64,000 bases of DNA from Marinospirillum sp035271045 (GCF_035271045.1 NZ_DATESC010000030.1:1-64000); one strand, 5' to 3'; positions 47,644 through 58,171 are shown, numbered from the stretch's first letter. Translations and numbers: made by a program. The notes: a model not told the origin generated them from the sequence alone.

Positions 47644-50517
47644 ATGACAACTAACAAGCCAGAAGCTTCTATTGATAACGCCTCTCTTGATAAAACCTAT
47701 CAGCCCGCCGAAATAGAAAAGCGTTGGGCTAAAGAATGGGAACAACTCGGTTACTTTCGTCCCTCCGGTCAGGGCGAAGCCTTTAGTATTATGATTCCAC
47801 CGCCTAACGTTACCGGCAGCCTGCACATGGGTCATGCGTTTCAAGACTCCATTATGGATGCCCTCACCCGTTGGCAGCGTATGCAACAAAAAAATACCCT
47901 ATGGCAAGTGGGTACCGACCACGCAGGTATCGCCACGCAAATGCTAGTCGAACGTAAGCTGGCTGCTGAAGAAGGCAAAACACGCCATGACCTAGGCCGT
48001 GAGAAATTCCTAGAAAAAGTTTGGGAATGGAAAGAAGAGTCTGGTGGTAACATTACCAACCAACTACGCCGCTTAGGTGCTTCAGTCGACTGGGAGCGGG
48101 AACGCTTTACAATGGATGAAGGCTTTTATAAAGCCGTACAAGAAGTGTTTATTCGTTTATACGATGAAGGCTTAATTTACCGTGGTAAACGCCTAGTCAA
48201 CTGGGATCCAACCTTACATACGGCTATTTCTGATTTAGAAGTCGAAAACAAAGAACAACAGGGTAACTTTTGGCATTTCCGCTATCCACTGGCCGATGGT
48301 GTCACTACCGCTGACGGCAAAGATTACCTAGTGGTTGCTACCACTCGCCCAGAAACTTTATTAGGTGATACCTGTGTTGCGGTTAACCCTAAAGATGAAC
48401 GCTACGCTTCAGTGATTGGCAAAGCCATTATTTTACCGCTAGTGGGTCGTCGTATTCCGATTGTGGCTGATGACCATGCCGAAATGGACAAGGGGTCAGG
48501 TTGCGTAAAAATCACCCCAGCACATGACTTTAATGACTATCAGGTAGGTAAGCGCCATAACCAGCCATTAATCAATGTGCTAACCCAAGATGCCGCAATT
48601 CGTGAAGAAGCTGAAGTTTATAATATGGATGGCAGCGCTAATACTGAGGTTGATGCCAGCCTACCCGAAGCTTTTCATGGCCTAGACCGTTTTGTTGCCC
48701 GTAAAAATCTCGTTGCAGCCATGAATGAACTAGGTCTGCTTGAAAAAGTAGAACAGATAAACAATACCCTTCCCTACGGCGACCGTTCAGGCGTGGTTAT
48801 TGAGCCACTGTTAACCGACCAGTGGTTTGTAAAAATTGCACCCTTAGCAGAACCCGCTATTCAAGCCGTTAAAAATGGCGATATTCAGTTTGTACCCAAG
48901 CAGTATGAAAATATGTACTTCTCTTGGATGAACGATATTCAAGACTGGTGCATTTCTCGCCAACTTTGGTGGGGTCACCGTGTTCCAGCTTGGTACGATG
49001 CAGAAGGCAATATTTATGTGGCAGCCTCTGAAGAAGAAGCACGCACCAAGTACAAGCTAGATGCATCACTTAAACTCGAACAAGATACCGATGTGCTGGA
49101 CACTTGGTTTAGCTCTGGCTTATGGACTTTTGGTACCCAAGGTTGGCCAGAACAAACGCCTGATTTAGAAACTTTTCACCCTAGCAGCGTACTGGTTACC
49201 GGCTTTGATATTATTTTCTTCTGGGTAGCACGCATGATAATGCTGACCTTGAAGTTTACTGACCAAGTACCCTTTAAAACCGTTTATGTCACCGGCTTAA
49301 TTCGTGATGATAACGGTCAAAAAATGTCAAAATCTAAAGGCAACGTGCTTGATCCTTTAGATATGATTGACGGTATCGACCTGCCTGCATTGTTAGAAAA
49401 ACGCACCAGCGGTTTAATGCAGCCCCAGTTAGCTGAAAAAATTGGCAAGCAAACCCAAAAAGCCTTCCCCGATGGCATTAGCGCTCACGGAACCGATGCA
49501 CTTCGCTTCACCCTGTTAGCCATGGCAAGCACGGGCCGTGATATTAACTGGGATATGAAGCGCCTAGAAGGTTACCGTAATTTCTGTAATAAAATTTGGA
49601 ATGCGGCACGCTACGTACTTAGCAATACTGAGAATGAAGACTGCGGTTTAGATGAAGCAGCAGAAGTTGAGCTAACCCTAGCCGACCGTTGGATTATTTC
49701 TCGCTTACAAGAAACCGAAAGCACCGTAACTCGCCATTTAGAAAACTACCGTTTTGACTTGGCTGCCAATGCCTTTTATGAATTTGTATGGCATGACTAC
49801 TGTGACTGGTACTTAGAACTTTCCAAACCCGTGCTTTGGGATGAAACCTCTCCAGCTGCACGTTTACGTGGCACACGCCGCACCTTGGTTAGAGTATTAG
49901 AAACTCTGTTGCGCCTTGGTCATCCTATGATGCCTTTTATCACCGAAGAAATTTGGCAGCGGGTTAAACCTTTAGCTGGCGTTGAAGGCGCTTCCCTGAT
50001 GCTAGCAACCTGGCCTGTGGCAAATGAAGCAAAAATTGATGCCGCTGCGGTTAGCGATATTGAATGGGTGAAAGGCGTGATTTTGGCGGTGCGTGAACTG
50101 CGTGCCACTAACAATATTTCACCAGCCGTTGCTCTGCCTATTTTGATTAACAACGCAGATGAAGAAGACCAGCGCCGTTTAGCCGATAACCGCATTTTCT
50201 TACAGAAACTTGCCAAGCTAGAAAGCGTTGAACTAGCCAGCGAACTACCCATGAGCGCCATGCACCTAGTCGGCAAAATGGAAGTGCATTTACCCTTAGC
50301 TGGTTTTATCGACAAGGATGCTGAAATTGCTCGCTTAGATAAAGAAATTGCTAAGTTGCAGCAAGAGATAGAACGCACTGAGAAAAAACTGAGCAATGAA
50401 GCGTTTGTTAGCAAAGCGCCAGCAGCAGTGGTTGCTAAAGAACAGGCGAAGATAGACCAAGCCAAAGCAACCGCTAACAAGCTGAAGGAACAGCAACAGC
50501 AGCTTAAAAGCTTGTAA
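47644..50517 (+). CDS. valS: Valyl-tRNA synthetase
   Basis: A 957-residue class I synthetase. HIGH-type motif GSLHMGHAFQDSIMD near residue 58, the editing (CP1) domain with VVATTRPETLLGDTCVAVNP and the KITPAHDFNDYQVG stretch, KMSKS motif DDNGQKMSKSKGNVLDP near 560, and an anticodon-binding domain. It ends in a C-terminal coiled coil (IARLDKEIAKLQQEIERTEK). Length matches the family. A TATAAT box at 47608-47613 suggests its own promoter besides read-through from holC. Followed by a GC-rich hairpin. Confidence 0.98.
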   Translation: MTTNKPEASIDNASLDKTYQPAEIEKRWAKEWEQLGYFRPSGQGEAFSIMIPPPNVTGSLHMGHAFQDSIMDALTRWQRMQQKNTLWQVGTDHAGIATQMLVERKLAAEEGKTRHDLGREKFLEKVWEWKEESGGNITNQLRRLGASVDWERERFTMDEGFYKAVQEVFIRLYDEGLIYRGKRLVNWDPTLHTAISDLEVENKEQQGNFWHFRYPLADGVTTADGKDYLVVATTRPETLLGDTCVAVNPKDERYASVIGKAIILPLVGRRIPIVADDHAEMDKGSGCVKITPAHDFNDYQVGKRHNQPLINVLTQDAAIREEAEVYNMDGSANTEVDASLPEAFHGLDRFVARKNLVAAMNELGLLEKVEQINNTLPYGDRSGVVIEPLLTDQWFVKIAPLAEPAIQAVKNGDIQFVPKQYENMYFSWMNDIQDWCISRQLWWGHRVPAWYDAEGNIYVAASEEEARTKYKLDASLKLEQDTDVLDTWFSSGLWTFGTQGWPEQTPDLETFHPSSVLVTGFDIIFFWVARMIMLTLKFTDQVPFKTVYVTGLIRDDNGQKMSKSKGNVLDPLDMIDGIDLPALLEKRTSGLMQPQLAEKIGKQTQKAFPDGISAHGTDALRFTLLAMASTGRDINWDMKRLEGYRNFCNKIWNAARYVLSNTENEDCGLDEAAEVELTLADRWIISRLQETESTVTRHLENYRFDLAANAFYEFVWHDYCDWYLELSKPVLWDETSPAARLRGTRRTLVRVLETLLRLGHPMMPFITEEIWQRVKPLAGVEGASLMLATWPVANEAKIDAAAVSDIEWVKGVILAVRELRATNNISPAVALPILINNADEEDQRRLADNRIFLQKLAKLESVELASELPMSAMHLVGKMEVHLPLAGFIDKDAEIARLDKEIAKLQQEIERTEKKLSNEAFVSKAPAAVVAKEQAKIDQAKATANKLKEQQQQLKSL

Positions 50518-50537
50518 TCAATAAAAGTAGCGTAATA

Positions 50538-50570
50538 ACCCACGGCGACTCTAAAAAGGTGGCCGTGGGT
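50538..50570 (+). terminator. GC-rich hairpin behind valS
   Basis: ACCCACGGC (50538-50546) and GCCGTGGGT (50562-50570) form a perfect 9-bp stem with a 15-base loop, 20 bp after the valS stop. No T-run follows, so it is either a factor-dependent stop or an mRNA-stabilising structure. Confidence 0.5.
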
Positions 50571-50661
50571 AGAAATGCTAGAGTGCTGAATAGAATTCTT
50601 AATTATTTTCAGCTTTAGCCGATAGGTTAGGTAATCAATGATTAGCAGGGAGCTAAATAAG

Positions 50662-51171
50662 ATGCCTTTAACTTTTTCTTCTGACTCACTAGGCTTAGCT
50701 AATTCTAACCAAGCTAACACCAGTAAAACCAATCAAACGCAGGCTGGCGCTAACGCCTCTGCTACTAATGATTCTTTAACTAGGTCACGAGTAACACCCG
50801 AAGACAGTGCCGCTAAAAAAAATAAGAGTGTCTATCTTCACCTATCTGAAGATGCTAAAAACAAATCGCGCCTTGAAAAAAAGAAGGAAGCGATAGATAA
50901 AAGTGATTTACCCACCAAAATTAAAGACTATTTAAAAAGAATTCATGAGCTGAAAGAAGAGTTGCGTAAGCTGGAGCAAGCGCTTAAAAAAGTGGTGGCT
51001 AATAACAACATTTCAGAAGAGCAAAAAGATTTGCAAGCTGATCAGCTACAACAACAGATAAATGCTTTGAATAACGCTCTGGTTTCTACACTTAATTCTT
51101 TAGAAAAAGATTTAAAAGAAGAACCCTTAACCCAAGAACAAGCAGCAATTTTTGCTGAGTTGCTGCTTTAG
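50662..51171 (+). CDS. Coiled-coil protein of unknown function
   Basis: A 169-residue protein, start ATG 50662 chosen for GGGAG nine bases upstream (an ATG eight codons earlier has none). The first 55 residues are Ser/Thr/Asn/Ala-rich and probably disordered. Then VYLHLSEDAKNKSRLEKKK and a long charged coiled coil follow (YLKRIHELKEELRKLEQALKK; LQADQLQQQINALNNALVST). No signal or membrane helix. The order of low-complexity head, LSEDAK motif and coiled coil resembles FlxA-like flagellar-associated small proteins, but this is only a weak impression. Stands alone between valS and ligA, converging with ligA. Confidence 0.6.
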   Translation: MPLTFSSDSLGLANSNQANTSKTNQTQAGANASATNDSLTRSRVTPEDSAAKKNKSVYLHLSEDAKNKSRLEKKKEAIDKSDLPTKIKDYLKRIHELKEELRKLEQALKKVVANNNISEEQKDLQADQLQQQINALNNALVSTLNSLEKDLKEEPLTQEQAAIFAELLL

Positions 51172-51179
51172 CTAAGTAT

Positions 51180-53243
51180 CTAACGAGTATGCCTAGTCAA
51201 AAGCGCTAACAGTTGTTGTTCATCCATCACTAGCACACCTAGGCTTTCTGCTTTAGTTAACTTAGAACCCGCTGCTTCACCTGCCACTAGCTGGCTGGTT
51301 TTCTTAGATACACTGCCCGACACTTTTGCGCCCAAAGCTTCTAAGCGTTCTTTGGCTTGGTCGCGGGTTAGGCTTTGCATACTGCCGGTTAGTACCCAGG
51401 TTTGCCCTGTTAACGGTAGGTCTTCGCGTTTCACTTGGGTTTCTGGCCAGTGAATGCCTTGAGCTAATAAATCATCTAAAGTCGTTAGGTTATGCGGTTC
51501 ATTAAAAAAGGCATAAATGTGCTGGGCAACAATGGGGCCAACGTCATCCACATCTAACAGCTGTTCAACACTGGCCTGTTTTAGGCTGTATAGCTGACCA
51601 AAATAACGCGCTAAATTAGCAGCGGTTGCTTCTCCTACTTCCCTAATACCTAGCGCATAAATAAAGCGAGCTAGGCTGGTTTTTTTGCTGACTTCTAATG
51701 CTTCTAGCAAGTTGTTAGCCGACTTTTCTGCCATCCGCTCTAGGTTGGCTAGTTGCTCTAAGGTTAAGCGGTATAAATCGGCAGGGCTTTTAACCAGTTC
51801 GTTCTCAACCAGCTGATCAATTAACTTAACGCCCAAACCTTCAATATCAAAAGCTTTACGGCTGGCAAAATGTTTAATCGCTTCTTTGCGCTGCGCTGGG
51901 CAATACAGCCCGCCGGTGCAACGGTAAGCGGCTTCGCCCTCGGCACGTTCAACGTGCGAAGCACAAATTGGGCAGCTGCTTGGCATAACAATACTTTGCG
52001 TTTGTGCAGGGCGCTGTTCAACAACTACACGCACAATTTGTGGAATCACATCACCAGCACGGCGAATAATTACCGTATCGCCAATCTGTACACCTAGGCG
52101 CTCAACTTCATCCATATTATGTAGCGTGGCATTAGAAACGATAACACCAGCCACCTGTACTGGCTCTAGGCGAGCAACAGGCGTAACAGCGCCGGTTCTG
52201 CCCACTTGGAACTCAACATCTAACAGGCGAGTGATTTCTTCTTGCGCTGGGTATTTAAAGGACGTTGCCCAACGCGGTTCTCTAGCACGAAAACCGAGTT
52301 CTGCTTGCAGGCGTAAATCATTTATTTTTAGAACTGCACCGTCGATATCGTAGGGCAGTTGGTCACGCTTAGCGGCTAGTTCATCACAGAAGTTTTTTAA
52401 GCCTGTATAACCCTTCACTACTTTTAAATCGGGACTAATTTTAAAGCCCCAGCTTTTAAGCGACTGCATGGCTTGCTCGTGGGTTTCTACAGCAAAGTTT
52501 TGGCTGATTTGCGCTACTTGGTAAGCAGTAAATTCTAAAGGGCGGGTTGCGGTAATGCGTGAGTCTAATTGCCTTAAACTGCCTGCCGCAGCATTGCGTG
52601 GGTTAGCAAAAGTTTTTTCATCCGCTAGGCGTGCTTGCTCATTCATGGCTTCAAAAGCGGCACGCGGCATATAAACTTCGCCCCTAACCTCTAGCAGCTC
52701 TGGCAGTGGCTGGTTATCAGCAGAGCGTAAACTAAGTGGAATAGAACGCAGGGTTTTTAAGTTTTCAGTAATGCCTTCGCCGGTTTGCCCATCGCCACGG
52801 GTAACGCCTTGCACTAGCTGCCCGTTTTGGTAAATAAGGCTAACAGCTAGTCCGTCTAACTTAGGTTCGCAGCAAAATTCTAGCGCTTCGCTTTCATTCC
52901 CATCGGCAACGGCGCGACCTAAATCAGCGAGTTCTTTTTCTACCCGCTTTACAAAAGCTTGCAAACCTTCAGCATCAAACACATTACCTAGCGACAACAT
53001 GGGCACTTGGTGGCTAATACTAGGAAAGTCGCTTAAAGGCGTTGAACCCACCCTTTGGGTCGGTGAATCGCTGGTGACTAATTCAGGGTGCTCGGCTTCT
53101 AGCTGTTGCAGCTTCCGAAACAGCCGGTCGTATTCGGCATCAGGCAGGCTAGGATCATCAAGAACATAATAACGGTAGCTGTGTTCGTTTAATTGCTGGC
53201 GTAAATCAGCAAGCCTGTCCATTAACAGCAGCGATTGTTTCAT
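51180..53243 (-). CDS. ligA: NAD-dependent DNA ligase
   Basis: A 687-residue LigA that seals nicks in replication and repair. Ia domain with YRYYVLDDPSLPDAEYDRL, the adenylated lysine in CEPKLDGLAVSLIY (near residue 122), OB fold with FQVGRTGAVTPVARLEPV, zinc finger CPICASHVERAEGEAAYRC to CPAQRKEAIKHF, four helix-hairpin-helix repeats, and a C-terminal BRCT domain (LTGQTWVLTGSMQSLTRDQA). A second in-frame ATG at 53222 is also possible. It lies five bases after zipA, and smc-zipA-ligA follow one another as in Pseudomonas-like gammaproteobacteria. Confidence 0.97.
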   Translation of the reverse strand: MKQSLLLMDRLADLRQQLNEHSYRYYVLDDPSLPDAEYDRLFRKLQQLEAEHPELVTSDSPTQRVGSTPLSDFPSISHQVPMLSLGNVFDAEGLQAFVKRVEKELADLGRAVADGNESEALEFCCEPKLDGLAVSLIYQNGQLVQGVTRGDGQTGEGITENLKTLRSIPLSLRSADNQPLPELLEVRGEVYMPRAAFEAMNEQARLADEKTFANPRNAAAGSLRQLDSRITATRPLEFTAYQVAQISQNFAVETHEQAMQSLKSWGFKISPDLKVVKGYTGLKNFCDELAAKRDQLPYDIDGAVLKINDLRLQAELGFRAREPRWATSFKYPAQEEITRLLDVEFQVGRTGAVTPVARLEPVQVAGVIVSNATLHNMDEVERLGVQIGDTVIIRRAGDVIPQIVRVVVEQRPAQTQSIVMPSSCPICASHVERAEGEAAYRCTGGLYCPAQRKEAIKHFASRKAFDIEGLGVKLIDQLVENELVKSPADLYRLTLEQLANLERMAEKSANNLLEALEVSKKTSLARFIYALGIREVGEATAANLARYFGQLYSLKQASVEQLLDVDDVGPIVAQHIYAFFNEPHNLTTLDDLLAQGIHWPETQVKREDLPLTGQTWVLTGSMQSLTRDQAKERLEALGAKVSGSVSKKTSQLVAGEAAGSKLTKAESLGVLVMDEQQLLALLTRHTR

Positions 53244-53248
53244 TATAT

Positions 53249-54517
53249 TTAAATTCGTCCAGCTTTTTTAGCATTCACGCGCGTTTGGTATTCAAAATCT
53301 TTAATAGTCTGGCGATAGTGTTCAATGGTTTGCTGGGTTAGATTGCTGCGCTGCTCGTCTTGCAGCTCCGCACCCCAGTTTTGTTCCATAACTTTAGCCG
53401 TTGCCAGCATTCGCTCAAAAACCGCCATCGGTAAAGGTGTATTAGGCAAAGGCATGACTAACACAACGCCTGCGGTGGTGTAATCTTCGTCCATATCCTC
53501 ACTAAAACAGCCAGGTGAAAACATATTCACCATCGAAAAACCCAAATAAGGCTGGCCGTCTTTTTCTTCAACATAGTGGTAAAAGCCTGTCTCGCTCAGC
53601 TTCATACCGATCATGTCCATAAATTTTGCCAAATGATCGCCCATAAAAGGCTGTTCACTGGGCGCATTAACATTGATGGTTAAGAAAACTTCAGAGCTAC
53701 CCCAAGCATTTTTTTCTAAATTAGCTAATAAGGCTGTACGCAAGTTTTTTTCTCGCTCTTCAGGGTCAATTTCAACCATTAGGTCAGGCTGTGCTAATGG
53801 CTCGATATTTTCCAAATACTGCTTTTCTAAATGTTGTTCTACATCGTCGAAATCTTCATTTAAAGCATTTTCAAGTTGTTCTTCAAGCGCTTGTTTTTGT
53901 TGCTTTAAACTTAGATTTTGTAAGTTTATAGGCTGCAATTCAACTAAATCATCATTATTATAATTATCCATAGCATCCTTGTTAGATTGTTCTTCTAAAT
54001 ACTGAGTTGCTAGTGCTTGTTGCTCTAGCAGAGCTTGTACTTGCTGTACTTTTGCTAAAGTGTTTTTTTTTGCTTGAAGCTGCTGCAACTCTTTTTGCTG
54101 CTCTTCTATTGAAGAACGCGAGGCTTCAGCAAAAGCAGGGTCAACAGCAAACATACGCCGCATTTTAGCCCAAGCCAACTCGTCATCAGACGTTTCGTCA
54201 TCGAGTTCTAATTTACCTGCAAATGCTGCCTGCAAACTTTCGGCAGTCGGCTGCTTATTACGCAATACCGGAATTGGATCATCGTCAAAAATAGCAATGT
54301 CATCAAATAATGGATCAAGCCCCCGTTGAACGGATGCTTCTTTTCCATCAATGGCAATGCTGGGCAATTCACGCGCTAATTCAGCTCTACGTGCCTCTTC
54401 TTCAAGGTCGTCATAGTCTTCTTCAAGGCTACGAACCCCTTTACGATGCACTTTATAAACAATAGCTGCTATCAAAACAGCACCACCCAGCAGCATTAAG
54501 CCTTCTTGCCAACCCAT
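53249..54517 (-). CDS. zipA: Cell division protein ZipA
   Basis: A 422-residue ZipA, which anchors FtsZ to the inner membrane at the septum. N-terminal helix LMLLGGAVLIAAIVYKV (residues 7-23) with periplasmic N-terminus, then a long charged and glutamine-rich linker with coiled-coil segments (EQQKELQQLQAKKNTLAKVQ; LKQQKQALEEQLENALN). The C-terminal FtsZ-binding domain of about 140 residues begins with VFLTINVNAPSEQPFMGDHL and includes FSMVNMFSPGCFSEDM. The linker is longer than in E. coli (328 residues in total there). Between smc and ligA. Confidence 0.92.
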   Translation of the reverse strand: MGWQEGLMLLGGAVLIAAIVYKVHRKGVRSLEEDYDDLEEEARRAELARELPSIAIDGKEASVQRGLDPLFDDIAIFDDDPIPVLRNKQPTAESLQAAFAGKLELDDETSDDELAWAKMRRMFAVDPAFAEASRSSIEEQQKELQQLQAKKNTLAKVQQVQALLEQQALATQYLEEQSNKDAMDNYNNDDLVELQPINLQNLSLKQQKQALEEQLENALNEDFDDVEQHLEKQYLENIEPLAQPDLMVEIDPEEREKNLRTALLANLEKNAWGSSEVFLTINVNAPSEQPFMGDHLAKFMDMIGMKLSETGFYHYVEEKDGQPYLGFSMVNMFSPGCFSEDMDEDYTTAGVVLVMPLPNTPLPMAVFERMLATAKVMEQNWGAELQDEQRSNLTQQTIEHYRQTIKDFEYQTRVNAKKAGRI

Positions 54518-54587
54518 ATAAACTTAGCCCTTAAACCATAAAGCTGCGAATCTTACCAAGAATAGTCATTGGTTACAGTAAAAATAC

Positions 54588-57500
54588 TTAGTTAGCAACC
54601 ATAGCAGAAGCTTGTTCCAGATCAACACTTACCAATCTGGAGACACCCGGTTCTTGCATTGTCACCCCCATAAGCTGTTCAGCACTTTCCATGGCTTGTT
54701 TGTTATGCGTAATATAAATAAATTGAATGCGTTCCGACATTTCTTTGACTAAACGCGCATAACGCCCAACGTTGGCATCATCTAGCGGTGCATCCACTTC
54801 ATCTAGCATACAAAAAGGTGCTGGATTCAATTCAAAAATTGAAAAAACCAAGGCTAAAGCAGTTAATGCTTTTTCGCCACCAGAAAGCAGATGAATGGTG
54901 GCATTTTTTTTACCTGGGGGCCGCGCCATTATAGCAACACCTGTCTCAAGAAGGTTATCACCAGTTAACTGTAACCAAGCACTACCACCACCAAAAATTC
55001 GCGGAAAAAGTGCTTGTAATCCTTGATTTACCTGCTCAAACGTTTCTTTAAAGCGCAAACGGGTTTCTTTATCAATACGACGAATAGCCCCGTCTAAAGT
55101 ATTTAAAGCATCTTCTAACTCAGCATTTTGCTCATCTAGGTAGTTTTTACGCGCCGCCTGCTGGTCATACTCTTCAATAGCGGCGAGGTTAATCGCGCCT
55201 AAACGACGAATTTTAGCTTGAATATCATCCAAATCAGCTTGCCAGCGTGATTCAAGCGCATCGTCTGGTAGCTGTTCTATCACTTCAAACAAGGTCATTT
55301 GTAACTCACCCAGCTGACCTAAATGGCTGTCGCGCTTCGCCATAAAGCTTTGCTGTTTAAGGCGCTGTTCTTCTAACAAACTTCTTAGCCTGTCTAATTC
55401 TTTATCGTGCAAGCCGCGCTGCTGCTCTAACTCGCGCTGTTCTTGCTGCGCTAGCTGTTGCACTTGGCGCAAGGCTTGTACTTGCTGCTCTTGGTGCTGG
55501 TGTTCTTCTAACAAAGTATCTAATTGCTCACTTTGCTCATCACCGGGTTCGCAAGCTGCTTCTAGCGCCAATAACAAATCTTGGTATTTATCTTCTTGAA
55601 CTTGGCGCTGTTCTGCTAGACGCTGCAACGCTTGGCGACCGGCTTGTTCTTTGGTCATTAACTGCTGCTGGCGTAACTTAGCGTTTTGCAATGCTTGTTG
55701 ACGCAGGCGCAACTGTTGTCGACCCGTTTCACGCTCTTGACGTAGATTATCGCGTTCCTGCTGTTGGTCTTGGCGTTGTTCAAGATTAGCTTCAACTTGC
55801 AGCAGCGCCACTTGCCAAACTTCTTTATCCTGCTGCAAATAATCTTGCAGATTTAACGTTTCTTCAGCTAACTGAGCCAGCTCTTCTTGTAACTGGGCGC
55901 TACGCTGCTGATTATGCTGGCGCTTGGTTGCTAAAATAGCTTGCTTGCTGCTTAATTCTGCCAATTGTGCTTGCAGCGGCCTGGCTTCTATTTGTAACTG
56001 TTGCAGGGTTTGTTCACACTTTTCTAAGGCTTCAAGGCAAACGGTTTCTTGTAACTGCCATTCGTCCAAGACTGTTTCTAATAAAGCTTGTTGTTCTTCT
56101 AGTTGCCGAATTGCTTGTTGTCTGGCTAGCATTCCAGTGTTTTGGGCAGTAGCTGCTTGCAATAATAAACCATCAGCAAAAACTTGTTCGCCTTGTGCGG
56201 TTATTAAACTTTGCGACTGAGCAGCACTTGTTAACAAAGTTTTTTGTAGACTTAGTGCTTCTTCTAGGCTGGCAGTGGTTTGTATTAAAGCCAATTGTTG
56301 AGCAAGGCTGGTTGGCAGTTGTTTTGGGTTTTTAATTTTAGTTAGCAGGCTGATTACTGAGGAACTGACTGTGGATAAATTGCTGTCAGAAGCATCAATG
56401 TTTTGCTGGTAAACCAATAAGTTACCCACGGGTAAACTGGCTAAACGCTGCGATAAATTTTCATCTAACGGCACTTGGCTTAACAGGGCTGACAAAGTGC
56501 TGTGTAAAGCCGTTTCAACGGCTTTTTCCCAACCAGCTTCTACTTGTAGCACTTCGCCTAAACGTGCCCAACTATTTAAACCTTGCGCTTTCAACCAAGC
56601 CTCTAATTCAGCGTCTTGTCCTTCTAATTCAGCTTGTTGCAAAGCCTGTAAAGCCGCTAAACGTCCTTGCTGCTGTTGCAGTTGGGTGGCTTGTTGGTTA
56701 ATTTTTTGGCGTAATTGCTTTTGTTCTTCTTGGCGCTCAAAGCGTTGTTCACGCTGCTCTTTTTCCGTGATTTCTATTTGCAGCAAGCGTTCATTAATGG
56801 CTGCTTGTTCAAGGCTAAGCGTTTCTAATTGCACTTCTTCTTGGTTTAAATCCGTAAGGCTTAGCTGCTGTTCTTTAAGGCGATCTTTACGTTCGGCTAA
56901 GTTTTTTAGGCTACGTTCGTGCTGCTGAATACTTGCTTGGGCTAAAGCCGCTTCACGCTGATTTTTTTCAGCATCCGTCACAAAACGATCCCAAACTTGT
57001 TCTAACACGTTAAGCTTTTCTTCTAAGCTATCAAGACTTTCTTGCTGTATGGCTTCTAATTCTGTCAGTTCTTCAACCAAAGGTTCTGTTTCAGCTAGTT
57101 CTTCTTGCAAAGCAGCAAGGTGTTCTTTATCTAGCTGTTCATCATCTTGGGCTTTACGCTGCTGCTGGATTAGCTGTTCTAGCTCAACTTGCAACTGCCT
57201 TTCGCGCTGTTTTCTATGCTGTAAGCCTTGCTCTAAACGTGCAATTTGCAAACTCGTTTCAGTTAGATTTTTTTGGGCACTAGCTAACGTATCGCTGGCT
57301 TGTGCTTGGCGTTCACGGCTGGCTTCTAATTGGGCTTCGCCTTGGCGTAAGCTAGCTAAACAGGCTTCTTGCTGCAACTCTAATTCAGCCAACTGCTTCA
57401 AAATACTGGCTAATTGGTGATCGATTTCACGCCAACGTAATACCGCCAGTTCAGACTTAAACCGCCTTTCATTGATTTTTAACGCTTGATAACGCCTTGC

Positions 57501-58142
57501 TGCTTCGGCTTGTCTGCTTAGGCGTTCTAACTGTTTACCCAGTTCTTCACGAATATCGCTAAGGCGCGCTAAGTTTTCGTGGGTGCGTTTAATGCGGCTT
57601 TCGGTTTCTTTACGGCGTTCTTTGTATTTAGAAATACCCGCTGCTTCTTCAAGGTAAACGCGCAGCTCTTCAGGCCGTGCTTCTATTAAACGAGAAATCA
57701 TACCTTGTTCAATAATGGCGTAACTACGCGCACCTAAACCCGTACCTAGAAATAAATCTGTAATATCACGGCGACGGCATTTAGTGCCATTTAAAAGGTA
57801 GGAAGATACTGCTTCACGGGTAACGACTCGCTTAACACAAATTTCAGCATAGTCGGCATAAAGACCACCCATTTTCCCTGCGCTATTATCAAACAGCAGC
57901 TCAATCGAAGCCTGACCAACGGGCTTACGATGACGTGAACCGTTAAAAATAACGTCAGTCATTGATTCGCCGCGTAAATACTTAGCCGATGATTCGCCCA
58001 TTACCCAGCGAACAGCGTCGATAACATTGGATTTGCCGCAACCATTAGGCCCAACAATCGCCGTCATATTACTTTTAAAACTCACCGTGGTGGGGTCTAC
58101 AAAAGATTTGAACCCTGCCAACTTGATGGACTTTAGGCGCAT
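54588..58142 (-). CDS. smc: Chromosome segregation ATPase SMC
   Basis: A 1184-residue SMC. Walker A GPNGCGKSNVIDAVRWVMGE (32-51), long coiled coil very rich in Gln and Leu, a hinge near residues 515-650 (AWLKAQGLNSWARLGEVLQV), return coiled coil, then signature LSGGEKALTALALVFSIF and Walker B FCMLDEVDAPLDDANV. It condenses and orients the chromosome with ScpAB. A true SMC rather than MukB, which fits a non-enteric gammaproteobacterium. Followed by zipA after 70 bp; ccmI lies 29 bp upstream on the same strand. Confidence 0.97.
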   Translation of the reverse strand: MRLKSIKLAGFKSFVDPTTVSFKSNMTAIVGPNGCGKSNVIDAVRWVMGESSAKYLRGESMTDVIFNGSRHRKPVGQASIELLFDNSAGKMGGLYADYAEICVKRVVTREAVSSYLLNGTKCRRRDITDLFLGTGLGARSYAIIEQGMISRLIEARPEELRVYLEEAAGISKYKERRKETESRIKRTHENLARLSDIREELGKQLERLSRQAEAARRYQALKINERRFKSELAVLRWREIDHQLASILKQLAELELQQEACLASLRQGEAQLEASRERQAQASDTLASAQKNLTETSLQIARLEQGLQHRKQRERQLQVELEQLIQQQRKAQDDEQLDKEHLAALQEELAETEPLVEELTELEAIQQESLDSLEEKLNVLEQVWDRFVTDAEKNQREAALAQASIQQHERSLKNLAERKDRLKEQQLSLTDLNQEEVQLETLSLEQAAINERLLQIEITEKEQREQRFERQEEQKQLRQKINQQATQLQQQQGRLAALQALQQAELEGQDAELEAWLKAQGLNSWARLGEVLQVEAGWEKAVETALHSTLSALLSQVPLDENLSQRLASLPVGNLLVYQQNIDASDSNLSTVSSSVISLLTKIKNPKQLPTSLAQQLALIQTTASLEEALSLQKTLLTSAAQSQSLITAQGEQVFADGLLLQAATAQNTGMLARQQAIRQLEEQQALLETVLDEWQLQETVCLEALEKCEQTLQQLQIEARPLQAQLAELSSKQAILATKRQHNQQRSAQLQEELAQLAEETLNLQDYLQQDKEVWQVALLQVEANLEQRQDQQQERDNLRQERETGRQQLRLRQQALQNAKLRQQQLMTKEQAGRQALQRLAEQRQVQEDKYQDLLLALEAACEPGDEQSEQLDTLLEEHQHQEQQVQALRQVQQLAQQEQRELEQQRGLHDKELDRLRSLLEEQRLKQQSFMAKRDSHLGQLGELQMTLFEVIEQLPDDALESRWQADLDDIQAKIRRLGAINLAAIEEYDQQAARKNYLDEQNAELEDALNTLDGAIRRIDKETRLRFKETFEQVNQGLQALFPRIFGGGSAWLQLTGDNLLETGVAIMARPPGKKNATIHLLSGGEKALTALALVFSIFELNPAPFCMLDEVDAPLDDANVGRYARLVKEMSERIQFIYITHNKQAMESAEQLMGVTMQEPGVSRLVSVDLEQASAMVAN

Positions 58143-58171
58143 AAGTAGTAAGTACCTAAGTGGTTATTTGC

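Noticed and set aside
49920..50732. Long minus-strand reading frame of 270 codons opposite the valS end.
   Set aside because: It mirrors the coding bias of valS, and the serine/leucine-rich product has no family features.
56497..57420. Cysteine/serine-rich plus-strand frames opposite smc.
   Set aside because: They are antisense images of the Gln/Leu-rich coiled coil codons.
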